Shown here one piece after another: positions 17,383-25,080 of a stretch of DNA of 64,000 nt. How positions within the stretch are numbered: the stretch's first letter is position 1; the number at the start of each line of letters is the position of its first letter. This DNA comes from Rubrivivax sp. (GTDB lineage: Bacteria > Pseudomonadota > Gammaproteobacteria > Burkholderiales > Burkholderiaceae_C), in assembly GCA_022843905.1 (NCBI GenBank), contig JALHMT010000018.1, positions 48,947 to 112,946 on the forward strand, read 5' to 3'. Position numbers and translations under genes: made by a program. The notes under the pieces were generated by a model. It did not search any database and was not told where the DNA came from. It worked only from the letters and a program-made list of their open reading frames with translations.

Positions 17383-18489
17383 ATGAATGGCACGTCGAAG
17401 ACCGGCCAGCAGCGCGGCTTCCGCGTGGCCGTGCTGCGTGCCCTGATGCTGGGCGACCTGCTGTGCGCGACGCCCGCGCTGCGCGCCTTGCGGCAAGGCC
17501 TGCCGCAAGCGCAGATCACGCTGGTCGGCCTGCCCTGGGCCGGCGAACTGGCCGCGCGTCTGTCGTCGGTGGATCGGTTCGTGGCCCTGCCCGGCTGGCC
17601 CGGCCTGCCCGAGCAGCCGGTGGCCGAGCCCGGCGAGCGCCGGCGCTTCATCGCCGCCATGCGGGCGTGCCGCTTCGACTGGGCCCTGCAGATGCACGGC
17701 AGCGGCGACGTGGTGAACCCGCTGGTGGCCGCCTTCGGTGCCCGCCGCACGGCGGGATTCGTGCCGCATCCCCTGCCGCCCGATGACGCCTCGACCGCCG
17801 CCCTTGCGGCAGACTTTGCCGTGTGGCCCGACAGCGGCACCGAGGTCGAGCGGCTGCTCCTGCTGACCGACCACCTGCGCTTGCCGCGGCGCGGACTGGG
17901 GCTGGAGTTTCCGCTCACCGAGGACGACCGCAGCGCGGCGCGTGCGCTTTGGCAGCCTGGGCCGCAGACTCCCGGCGTGCCGCCGCTGGCCCTGGTGCAT
18001 CCAGGCTCGCAACTGCCGTCGCGGCGCTGGCCGCCGGCGCGATTCGCGGCCGTGGCCGACGCCCTGGCCGACGCCGGCCACACCGTGCTGCTGACCGGCA
18101 GCGCCGCCGAGGCCGCACTCACGCAGGCCGTGGCAGCGGCCATGCGGCAGCCGGCGCTGGACCTGGCGGGCCGCACCACGCTGTGGACCCTGGGGGCGCT
18201 GGTCGAGCGGGCGGCGCTGGTGCTGTGCAACGACACCGGCATCTCGCACATCGCGGCCGCACTGGGCACGCGCAGCGTGGTGGTCAGCAGCGGCGGCGAC
18301 GCGGAGCGCTGGGCACCGGCCGACGCCCAGCGCCATCGCGTGTTCCGGCACGACCTGCCCTGCCGGCCCTGCGCCCACGCGCTGTGCCCGATCAAGGGTC
18401 CGCCTGCCCACCCTTGCGCGGTGGGCGTCAAGGTGGCACCCGTCAGGCGTGCCGCGGTCCGCCACGCCGCGCGGGCGTCCCATGGCTGA
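17383..18489 (+). CDS. Second GT9 glycosyltransferase (heptosyltransferase family)
   Basis: A 368-residue GT9 protein. It opens VAVLRALMLGDLLCATPALRALR, has VHPGSQLPSRRWPPARF at the start of the donor domain and VLCNDTGISHIAAALGTRSVVVSSG, the NDTGxxH loop typical of heptosyltransferases. The CRPCAHALCPIKGPPAHPC cysteine cluster parallels that of the other GT9 enzyme at 13393-14535. Having two different GT9 enzymes suggests that at least two heptose-like residues are added. It follows the GT2 gene by two bases and overlaps the next gene by eight. Confidence 0.9.
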   Translation: MNGTSKTGQQRGFRVAVLRALMLGDLLCATPALRALRQGLPQAQITLVGLPWAGELAARLSSVDRFVALPGWPGLPEQPVAEPGERRRFIAAMRACRFDWALQMHGSGDVVNPLVAAFGARRTAGFVPHPLPPDDASTAALAADFAVWPDSGTEVERLLLLTDHLRLPRRGLGLEFPLTEDDRSAARALWQPGPQTPGVPPLALVHPGSQLPSRRWPPARFAAVADALADAGHTVLLTGSAAEAALTQAVAAAMRQPALDLAGRTTLWTLGALVERAALVLCNDTGISHIAAALGTRSVVVSSGGDAERWAPADAQRHRVFRHDLPCRPCAHALCPIKGPPAHPCAVGVKVAPVRRAAVRHAARASHG

Positions 18490-19441
18490 GCTGCCCCGCA
18501 GGCGGTTGCGCGTGCTGACCTGGCACGTGCACGGCAACTACCTCTACAACCTGAGCCAGGTGCCGCACGACTTCTATCTGCTCACCGATGCCGCGCGCTC
18601 GACGCACCACGCCGGCCGGGTCGGCGTGCTGCCCTGGGGCGACAACGTGCACGAGGTCGCCGACACGCACCTGCTGCAGGTCGCCTTCGATGTCGTCCTG
18701 TACCAGCACCGTGCGCAGTGGGACGACGACCGGCTGCGCCTGCTGAGCCCGGCACAGCGCCGGCTGCCGGCCATCGTCCTGGAACACGATCCGCCGCAGG
18801 AGCACCCCACCGACACGCGGCACTGGTGCCAGGACCGCAATGCGCTGCTGGTGCACGTCACGCCGTGGAACGCGCTGATGTGGGACGCCGGCATCACGCC
18901 GCACCGCGTGGTCGAGCACGGGGTCAAGCCGCTGGCCGAGCTGCCATGGAGCGGCGCGCAGGCGCGTGGGCTGGTGGTCGTCAACCATCTGCTGCAACGC
19001 GGTCGCCGTCTCGGCCTGGACATCTACCGCGAGGCTGCGGCCGCCGTGCCTCTGACGCTGGTGGGCATGGCCAGCAAGGACCTCGGCGGCGCCGGCGAGG
19101 TGCCGCAGATGGACCTGCCGCAGGTGATGGCGCAACACCGCTTCTTCTTCAACCCGATCCGCCACACCAGCCTGGGCCTGGCGATCATCGAAGCCATGAT
19201 GGCCGGGCTGCCGGTGGTGGGACTGGCGACGACCGAGCTGGTGACGGTGATCGACAGCGGCCGCAACGGCTACGTCGACACCCGCCCCGAGCGCCTGCAC
19301 GGCGTGATGAAGGAACTGCTGCGCGACCCGACCCTGGCGGGCGCCTGGGGCGAGGCCGGCCGGCGCGCGGCGCGCGAGCGGTTCGGCATCGAACGCTTCG
19401 TCGACGACTGGCTGAGGGTGTTCGACGAGGTGACGAGATGA
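18482..19441 (+). CDS. GT-B glycosyltransferase, GT1/GT4-like
   Basis: A 319-residue protein. LRVLTWHVHGNYLYNL opens an acceptor domain shorter than usual. The donor half has VVVNHLLQRGRRLGLD, RFFFNPIRHTSLGLAIIEAMMAGLPVVGLATTE (the EX7E region, with S-L-G-L before the second Glu) and a terminal ERF. The start at 18482 overlaps the previous gene by eight bases; no separate ribosome site is visible, so coupling is likely. The donor is unknown. Its stop overlaps the start of a 22-codon open frame that bridges to the next gene. Confidence 0.82.
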   Translation: MAELPRRRLRVLTWHVHGNYLYNLSQVPHDFYLLTDAARSTHHAGRVGVLPWGDNVHEVADTHLLQVAFDVVLYQHRAQWDDDRLRLLSPAQRRLPAIVLEHDPPQEHPTDTRHWCQDRNALLVHVTPWNALMWDAGITPHRVVEHGVKPLAELPWSGAQARGLVVVNHLLQRGRRLGLDIYREAAAAVPLTLVGMASKDLGGAGEVPQMDLPQVMAQHRFFFNPIRHTSLGLAIIEAMMAGLPVVGLATTELVTVIDSGRNGYVDTRPERLHGVMKELLRDPTLAGAWGEAGRRAARERFGIERFVDDWLRVFDEVTR

Positions 19442-19506
19442 CGACACGGCGGCCCGATCGCCCCACCTCACCCCGCGGCATGCCGCCTGCCATCTGCGAC
19501 CCATGA
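19438..19506 (+). CDS. Possible 22-residue coupling ORF
   Basis: A 22-codon frame (MTTRRPDRPTSPRGMPPAIC and two more residues). Its ATG overlaps the upstream glycosyltransferase stop (ATGA at 19438-19441) and its stop overlaps the downstream ATG (ATGA at 19503-19506). The arrangement would let ribosomes reinitiate across an otherwise 61-base gap. The peptide has no recognisable features. It may be only a translational relay or chance. Confidence 0.25.
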   Translation: MTTRRPDRPTSPRGMPPAICDP

Positions 19507-20567
19507 CACCTGCAGCATCGCCCGCCGCCCTGCCACGTTCCGACCGCCCGGTGCTGGTGACGGGTGCCGCCGGCTTCGTCGGCAGCCATCTCTGCGAACG
19601 CCTGATCGAGCGCGGCCACACGGTGATCGCGCTGGACGACTTCTCCACCGGTCACGCCGACCACCTGAAGGCGCTGCGCCGGCACACCCGGCTGCAGTTC
19701 GTGCGGCACGACATCGCCCAGCCCCTGCCCGAAGGCCTGCCCGCCTGCGGCGCGATCTTCAACCTGGCCTGCCCTGCCAGCCCCGCGCACTACCAGCGCC
19801 ACCCGGTGGCCACGATGCTGACCAGCACCGTCGGCACCTGGCGGCTGCTCGAGCTGGCGCGCGGCAGCGGCGCGGTCTTCCTGCAGGCCAGCACCAGCGA
19901 GGTCTATGGTGACCCGCAGGTGCACCCGCAGCACGAGAGCTACTGGGGCCACGCCAACCCGATCGGTCCGCGCAGCTGCTACGACGAGGGCAAACGCGCC
20001 GCCGAAGCCCTGTGTTATGCCTACCAGCGCGAGCACGGTCTGAGCGTGCGCGTGGCGCGCTTGTTCAACTGCTACGGTCCGCGCCTGCGTCCGGGCGACG
20101 GGCGCGTGGTGAGCAACTTCATCGTGCAGGCCCTGGCCGGCAGGCCGCTCACCGTGTACGGCGACGGTCGGCAGACGCGCAGCTTCTGTTATGTCAGCGA
20201 CACCGTGCGCGCGCTGCTGGCGCTGATGGACTCGGACTGGTCGCAGCCGGTCAACATCGGCAACCCGGCCGAGCACACGGTGCTGGAACTGGCCGACCGC
20301 GTGCGCGCCCTCACCGGCAGCGACTCGCCGCTGGTCTTCCGCCCGCTGCCCGCCGACGATCCGGTGCGGCGCCGTCCCGACATCGGCACGGCGCGCAGCG
20401 TGTTGCACTGGCGGCCCGAGGTGGCGCTGGACGAAGGACTGGCGCTGACCATCGAGTACCTGCGCGAGCGGGCCGAACCGACGCTGGCCGTGCTGCACGC
20501 CGACTGGCATGCCGCGCCCGAGCTCGTCCGCGGCCGCACGCTGCAGGCCGTGAACCGGCAGGACTGA
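19503..20567 (+). CDS. NAD-dependent epimerase/decarboxylase, UDP-glucuronate decarboxylase-like
   Basis: A 354-residue extended SDR. GAAGFVGSHL at about residues 21-30 binds NAD. LACPASPAHYQRHP, STSEVYGDPQVHPQ and SCYDEGKRAAE (catalytic Tyr/Lys) are the signatures of UDP-xylose synthase (UXS), which turns UDP-glucuronate into UDP-xylose. RLFNCYGPRLRPGDGRVVSNF and TRSFCYVSD fit as well. UDP-xylose or a related pentose would be a donor for one of the glycosyltransferases nearby; a dTDP-glucose dehydratase-like role is less likely. It is the last gene of the plus-strand operon and faces the fusion gene, whose stop is 19 bases away. Confidence 0.88.
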   Translation: MTPAASPAALPRSDRPVLVTGAAGFVGSHLCERLIERGHTVIALDDFSTGHADHLKALRRHTRLQFVRHDIAQPLPEGLPACGAIFNLACPASPAHYQRHPVATMLTSTVGTWRLLELARGSGAVFLQASTSEVYGDPQVHPQHESYWGHANPIGPRSCYDEGKRAAEALCYAYQREHGLSVRVARLFNCYGPRLRPGDGRVVSNFIVQALAGRPLTVYGDGRQTRSFCYVSDTVRALLALMDSDWSQPVNIGNPAEHTVLELADRVRALTGSDSPLVFRPLPADDPVRRRPDIGTARSVLHWRPEVALDEGLALTIEYLRERAEPTLAVLHADWHAAPELVRGRTLQAVNRQD

Positions 20568-20585
20568 AGCGGCGCAGCAGCGGTC

Positions 20586-22835
20586 TCAGCACGGGCCCGG
20601 CGCCTTCAGCTGCAAGGCGCGCAGGGTCGAGTCGAGCGCTGCCGCGACAGCGTCCCAGTCGCGCCCGACCAGCGTGGACAGCGCGGCGCGACGCCGCCGC
20701 GCCGCCTCGGACGTCGTTTCGGCCAGCAGCTCCTCGCAGGCCTGCAGGACCGCCCCCGGCGCCTCCGCGCAGCGCACGCCGGCCGACTGCCAGGGCAGCA
20801 GTTCCTCCAGCGGCGGGGCCACCACCGGCAGGCCCGCGGCCAGGGCCTCCAGCACCTTCAGCGGCTGCGCGTGCTGCGTGGCGGCGCTGCGCAGGAAGGG
20901 CAGCAGCGCCAGCCGCCAGCCGGCCATCAGCCGGGGCAGCAGGCGGTAGGGCTGGGCGCCCAGCCAGTGCAGGTTGCCGCGACGGGGCAGGCCCGCCGGG
21001 TCGATCTTCAGCACCGGGCCGATGAAGACGAACTGCCACTCCGGACGTGCCTCGGCCAGCGCCTCGATCAGCGCGAGGTCCAGGCGCTCGTCGATCGCGC
21101 CGGCATAGCCGATCTGCGGACCATGGCCTCGCGGGCGCAGCAGCTCGGCTTCTTCGTCGTCCCAGCCGCCGGCCTCGCGCGGCCGCGCCGCGAAGCGTTC
21201 GAGATCGACGCCGTTGGGCAGCAGCCGGACGGGCCGGCCAGGCGTCTGGCGGGGCGCGGCCAGGCCCGGGCCGGTGGCGCACACGAGGTCGGCAGCGTGA
21301 AGCAGCGCCCGCTCCAGGCGCGGCAGCGCGGACGGCGCCCCGAGAAAGGCGGCCAGCTCGTCAGCCACGTCGAACACCACCTGCGACGGCGACAGCGATG
21401 CGGCCCGCGGCCAGGCCATCGGCGTGCCGAGCCACACGCGCGGCCTGTCGATGCCCTGGCCGGCCAGCCAGGTGGCCAGCCGCTCGCCGCCGTCGCCCCC
21501 GGCGTCTGCGGCCGGCACCAGCACGTCGATGTGCGGACCCGCGACGATGTGGTCCAGGCGCGCCGCGCCAGCCAGCGCCTCCTCGACGAAGACGATGCGC
21601 CAGCCCCGTCGCACCAGCCCTTCGGCCAGGTGCCGCGCGCGGTGGCGCAGGAAGTCCCAGCGCAGGTGCGAGAACATCACCAGCACCCGACGGCGCGGCG
21701 GCGCGTCGATCGCGCGCTGCCAGTCGCGCAGCGCCTGCAGCACCTCGGGTTCGTGGTGGCGACGCAGGCCGCGTGCAGTGTCGACGTGCCAGACGCCGCT
21801 GCGGTGCCAGGTCTGCGGCCGCTGCCAGTCGGGGCGGTCGGTCAGCGGGTACAGGGTCAGCCCCTGCACCGGCACGCCGGTCCGTCGCAGGCGCCGCACT
21901 TCATGACAGACCTCGTGCAGCCAGGCGGCCCGGCCGACGCCGACGTGACTCGTCTCGGCCACCACCAGCGGCCGTCCGTAGCGTTGCCAGGCCCGGTTCA
22001 GCAGCTCGCCCAGCGGCAGCCGGCGCGCATCGCGACCGGCCCAGTCGAGCCGGCGCTCCGTCTCCAGTTCCCACTGGCTGCTGTGGTAGTGGTTGACGCC
22101 GACGATGTCCAGCAGCGAGGCGTCGCCGCCCAGTGCCGGCTCGGCGCGACCGACGATCATGTCCCAGGCCTGCCACTGCCAGGCGGCCACCCGGGCCGCT
22201 TCTGCCGCCAGGCCCGGCCGGTCGACCGGCGCCACCACGTGCACCAGGGGTTCGACGTGCATGAAGCGGCAAGCCGGCTGCAGCGCACGCATGGCACGCA
22301 CTGCGGCGATGGTGGCCGCGGCCAGCCGGCGCTTCACGGCCCAGCCGCTGATGCGCGAGTCGTGCAGATCGCCGGCCGCCCCGGCGTTCGGCGGCGCCAG
22401 CAGGCCCTGCTGGCTGGCGCACCAGGCCAGGAAGCCGATCTCGTTGACCGGCGTGTAGACGGCCGCGCCGATCGTGCGCGCGACCTCGGCCGCAAAACGC
22501 GCCAGTCGAGGGATCAGGGCGTCGTCGTGCAGGCTCAGATCGGCCGGCAACCCGTAGTGCATCAGCGTCCAGGCCACCTGCAGGCCGTGGCGCCGCGCGC
22601 TGGCCTGCACCTCCAGCGCCCGGCTCAGGTCGATGGCACCGCCAGGCGCCTCCGACAGCCGCCAGCCTATGCTTTCCCGCACCACGCGCAGGCCGGCGCC
22701 GGCGGCGCGGCGGTGGTCCTCGTCCAGCCGCGCCAGGTGGCCGCTGGAGACCACCAGGTCCAGCGCAACGCCGTCGGCATTCACGTGGTCGGCCCCTTCG
22801 TAGCCGCCCATCCAGAAGCCGGCCAGCGGCGTCAC
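20586..22835 (-). CDS. Glycoside hydrolase (clan GH-A) fused to GT-B glycosyltransferase
   Basis: A 749-residue two-domain protein. Residues 1-370 look like a family-1-like TIM-barrel glycosidase: VAWTLMHYGLP, YTPVNEIGF with the likely acid/base Glu132, VNHYHSSQW, and LVVAETSHVG with the likely nucleophile Glu294. From about 383, RRVLVMFSHLRWDFLRHRARHLAEGL starts a GT-B domain paralogous to the enzyme at 9085-10329, with YAGAIDERLDLALI, HWLGAQPYRLLPRLMAGW and QPLKVLEALAAGLPVVAPP. The start is a GTG overlapping the GmhA stop (GTGA), so translation is coupled. A plausible role is making and trimming, or transglycosylating, one linkage. No signal peptide is seen, so it acts in the cytoplasm. Confidence 0.87.
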   Translation of the reverse strand: MTPLAGFWMGGYEGADHVNADGVALDLVVSSGHLARLDEDHRRAAGAGLRVVRESIGWRLSEAPGGAIDLSRALEVQASARRHGLQVAWTLMHYGLPADLSLHDDALIPRLARFAAEVARTIGAAVYTPVNEIGFLAWCASQQGLLAPPNAGAAGDLHDSRISGWAVKRRLAAATIAAVRAMRALQPACRFMHVEPLVHVVAPVDRPGLAAEAARVAAWQWQAWDMIVGRAEPALGGDASLLDIVGVNHYHSSQWELETERRLDWAGRDARRLPLGELLNRAWQRYGRPLVVAETSHVGVGRAAWLHEVCHEVRRLRRTGVPVQGLTLYPLTDRPDWQRPQTWHRSGVWHVDTARGLRRHHEPEVLQALRDWQRAIDAPPRRRVLVMFSHLRWDFLRHRARHLAEGLVRRGWRIVFVEEALAGAARLDHIVAGPHIDVLVPAADAGGDGGERLATWLAGQGIDRPRVWLGTPMAWPRAASLSPSQVVFDVADELAAFLGAPSALPRLERALLHAADLVCATGPGLAAPRQTPGRPVRLLPNGVDLERFAARPREAGGWDDEEAELLRPRGHGPQIGYAGAIDERLDLALIEALAEARPEWQFVFIGPVLKIDPAGLPRRGNLHWLGAQPYRLLPRLMAGWRLALLPFLRSAATQHAQPLKVLEALAAGLPVVAPPLEELLPWQSAGVRCAEAPGAVLQACEELLAETTSEAARRRRAALSTLVGRDWDAVAAALDSTLRALQLKAPGPC

Positions 22836-23410
22836 TCCACCAGCCCCAGCGCCTGCTCGATCTGGCCGCACCAGGTGTGGCCGATGAAGATGTGGGCTTC
22901 CTGGATGCGCGCGCTGTCCGCATGCGGGACGACCACGGCGATGTCGGCCAGCGCACACGCGTCGCCGCCGTCGCGGCCCAGCAGCGCCACGCTGGCCACG
23001 CCACAGTGGCGTGCGGTCTCCAGGGCACGCAGCACGTTCGGGCTGCGGCCCGAAGTCGACAGGGCGACCAGACAGTCCCCGGGCCGCGCCAGCGCTCGCA
23101 GCGGCCGTGCAAAGACCTGTTCGTAGCCGTAGTCGTTGGCGATGGCCGTCAGCGTGGCGCAGTCGGCGTTGAGCGCCAGCGCGGCCAGCGGCGCGCGTTC
23201 GCGGGCCAGGCGGCCGTTGAATTCGGCCGCCAGGTGCAGGCTGTCCGACGCCGAGCCGCCATTGCCGCAGAACAGCAGCCGGCCGCCATGGCGCAGCGCC
23301 TCGATCATCGCCGCGGCAGCGCTGCAGATGCGCGGCCGCAGGGCCTCGAGGCCGTCGAAGAGGCACCGGTGCTGTCGCAGGTTGCCGTCGAACAGGGCCT
23401 CGGGTGTCAT
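22832..23410 (-). CDS. gmhA: Sedoheptulose-7-phosphate isomerase (SIS domain)
   Basis: A 192-residue SIS protein, the usual size for GmhA. CGNGGSASDSLHLAAEFNGR is the phosphate-binding loop with the AEFNGR extension characteristic of GmhA. LSTSGRSPNVLRAL is the second sugar-phosphate loop, and HIFIGHTWCGQIEQAL supplies the C-terminal metal/active-site residues. GmhA converts sedoheptulose 7-phosphate to D-glycero-D-manno-heptose 7-phosphate, the first step to ADP-heptose. Its ATG overlaps the kinase stop by four bases and its stop overlaps the GTG of the fusion gene by four bases. Confidence 0.93.
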   Translation of the reverse strand: MTPEALFDGNLRQHRCLFDGLEALRPRICSAAAAMIEALRHGGRLLFCGNGGSASDSLHLAAEFNGRLARERAPLAALALNADCATLTAIANDYGYEQVFARPLRALARPGDCLVALSTSGRSPNVLRALETARHCGVASVALLGRDGGDACALADIAVVVPHADSARIQEAHIFIGHTWCGQIEQALGLVE

Positions 23411-24318
23411 GCCGCCTGCTCCCGGGCGCCGAGCTCGCTGCGCGAGACCGTGGACGTGCCGAACTTGCCGACGACCATGGCCGCCGCGCGGTTGGCGGCG
23501 GCCACCGCGTCGTCCAGTGTCGCGCCCTCGGCCAGTGCCGCGGCCAGCGCGGCCAGCACGGTGTCGCCGGCGCCACTGACGTCGTAGACCTCTCGCGCCA
23601 GGCCGGCCACGCGCAGGGGCGCACGGCCGTGGCCATACAGCACCATGCCGCGTTCGCCGCGCGTCACCAGCAGGTGCAGCGCGCCGATGGCGCCGCGCAG
23701 GGCCTCCATGCGGACATCGAAACCGGCTTCGTCGGCACTGCTGCCGACGACACGCTCGACCTCGGCCTGGTTGGGCTTGACCAGCCAGGCCCCGCGGTAG
23801 CGCGCGAAGTCCTCTCCCTTGGGATCGACGAGCACCCGACAGCCCTGTGCGACGGCCCGCCGGACGAGGGCGGCGCAGTCGTGCAGTGCGCCCTTGGAAT
23901 AGTCCGACAGCAGGACCCAGGGCTGCTGCGGCAGCAGGGGCTCGACCCGCGCGGCCAGCGCGCGGGCAGCGCTCTCGGGCACGCGCTCTTCGATGTCCAC
24001 GCGCAACAGCTGCTGGCGCCGGCAGACGGCGCGGATCTTCTGCGTCGTCGGCAGGCCGGGAGGCTGCACGGCCAGGCATTCGACGCCGCCTTCGCGCAGC
24101 AGGGCCGACAGCGAGCGGCCGGCCGCATCGTCGCCCCATAGAGTGGCCAGCACCGTGTCGCAGCCCAGCGCCGCCAGGTTCATCGCCACGTTCGCCGCGC
24201 CACCCGGGCGCTGCCATTCGCGGCCCAGGCGCAGCACCGGCACCGGCGCCTCGGGAGAGATGCGCTCGACCGCCCCCTCCCAGTAACGGTCGAGCATGCT
24301 GTCGCCGACGACTAGCAT
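23407..24318 (-). CDS. hldA: Heptose-7-phosphate kinase (HldA; first half of HldE)
   Basis: A 303-residue PfkB-family kinase. VVGDSMLDRYW, ISPEAPVPVL and GGAANVAMNLAALG are the N-terminal signatures of the HldE kinase domain. LVDPKGEDFARYRGAWLVKPNQAE and DVSGAGDTV (catalytic Asp) complete it. It phosphorylates C1 of D-glycero-beta-D-manno-heptose 7-phosphate. In many proteobacteria this domain is fused to the nucleotidyltransferase; here the two are separate, with 90 bases between them. The start at 24318 drops the first dozen residues seen in E. coli HldE, and no better in-frame start is visible upstream. Confidence 0.92.
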   Translation of the reverse strand: MLVVGDSMLDRYWEGAVERISPEAPVPVLRLGREWQRPGGAANVAMNLAALGCDTVLATLWGDDAAGRSLSALLREGGVECLAVQPPGLPTTQKIRAVCRRQQLLRVDIEERVPESAARALAARVEPLLPQQPWVLLSDYSKGALHDCAALVRRAVAQGCRVLVDPKGEDFARYRGAWLVKPNQAEVERVVGSSADEAGFDVRMEALRGAIGALHLLVTRGERGMVLYGHGRAPLRVAGLAREVYDVSGAGDTVLAALAAALAEGATLDDAVAAANRAAAMVVGKFGTSTVSRSELGAREQAA

Positions 24319-24408
24319 GTCGGCACACCGGTCAGCGCTGCCGGCGCGGAGCCGCAGGGCATCTGCCGCGGCTGCATCGGTCGGCTGGTGCGGCCGTTGC
24401 AGGTCATG

Positions 24409-25011
24409 TCATGCCCAGACCTGCATGCCCGGTGCGGAAGGCGCGCGCACGAGTGCAGCCCGCGGACACAGCGCCGCCACCAGCGCGCTCGTCGACAGGC
24501 CCGGCACCCGCGGCAGGATGACCGTGCGGCCGCCCCATTCCTCCATCAGCGCCGCCTCGCACAGTTGCTCGATGCGGTAGTCGCCGCCCTTGACGTAGAC
24601 CGCCGGTCGAAGCGCACACAGCAGCGCCAGCGGCTTGTCTTCGTCGAACAGCACCACCGCCGAGACCGCCGACAACGCGCCGACCACGCGCGCGCGGTCG
24701 GCAGCGCGGTTCAGCGGCCGCCCCGGACCCTTGCGCAGACGCCGGGCCGAGTCATCGCCGTTGACGCCCACCACCAGCGAAGCACCCAGGCTGCGCGCCG
24801 CTTCCAGGCAGGCCACATGGCCGGCGTGCAACAGGTCGAAGACACCGTTGGTGAAGACGATGGGCGCGGGCAGCCGGGCGCGCAGCTGCGTCGCGATGCC
24901 GGCATGCACGCTCACGACATCGCTGCAGCGCGGCGGGCCCGCCGAAGCCGCATGCGGCGAGTGGGGCGCTGCCGGCTGCCCGGCCGGGGACTCGCTGGAA
25001 GGGGTCGGCAT
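24409..25011 (-). CDS. hldC: D-glycero-beta-D-manno-heptose 1-phosphate adenylyltransferase (HldC; second half of HldE)
   Basis: A 200-residue cytidylyltransferase-fold protein. FTNGVFDLLHAGHV is the nucleotide-binding HxGH motif. VVGVNGDDSARRLRKGPGRP, VLFDEDKP and VYVKGGDYRIEQL follow the HldE C-terminal domain order, and LPRVPGLSTSALV is the ISSS-like end. It adds AMP from ATP to heptose 1-phosphate. An unconserved proline/serine-rich extension of about 45 residues precedes the domain. AAGGAGA eight bases before the ATG at 25011 supports the start, so the extension is probably real. It diverges from the mutase gene, with 69 bases between. Confidence 0.9.
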   Translation of the reverse strand: MPTPSSESPAGQPAAPHSPHAASAGPPRCSDVVSVHAGIATQLRARLPAPIVFTNGVFDLLHAGHVACLEAARSLGASLVVGVNGDDSARRLRKGPGRPLNRAADRARVVGALSAVSAVVLFDEDKPLALLCALRPAVYVKGGDYRIEQLCEAALMEEWGGRTVILPRVPGLSTSALVAALCPRAALVRAPSAPGMQVWA

Positions 25012-25080
25012 GACTTGAATCTCCTTGAAGCACAGGGCGGCAAGTGCTGTTCCCGGGAACACGGCTTGCTCGACGGGGCC

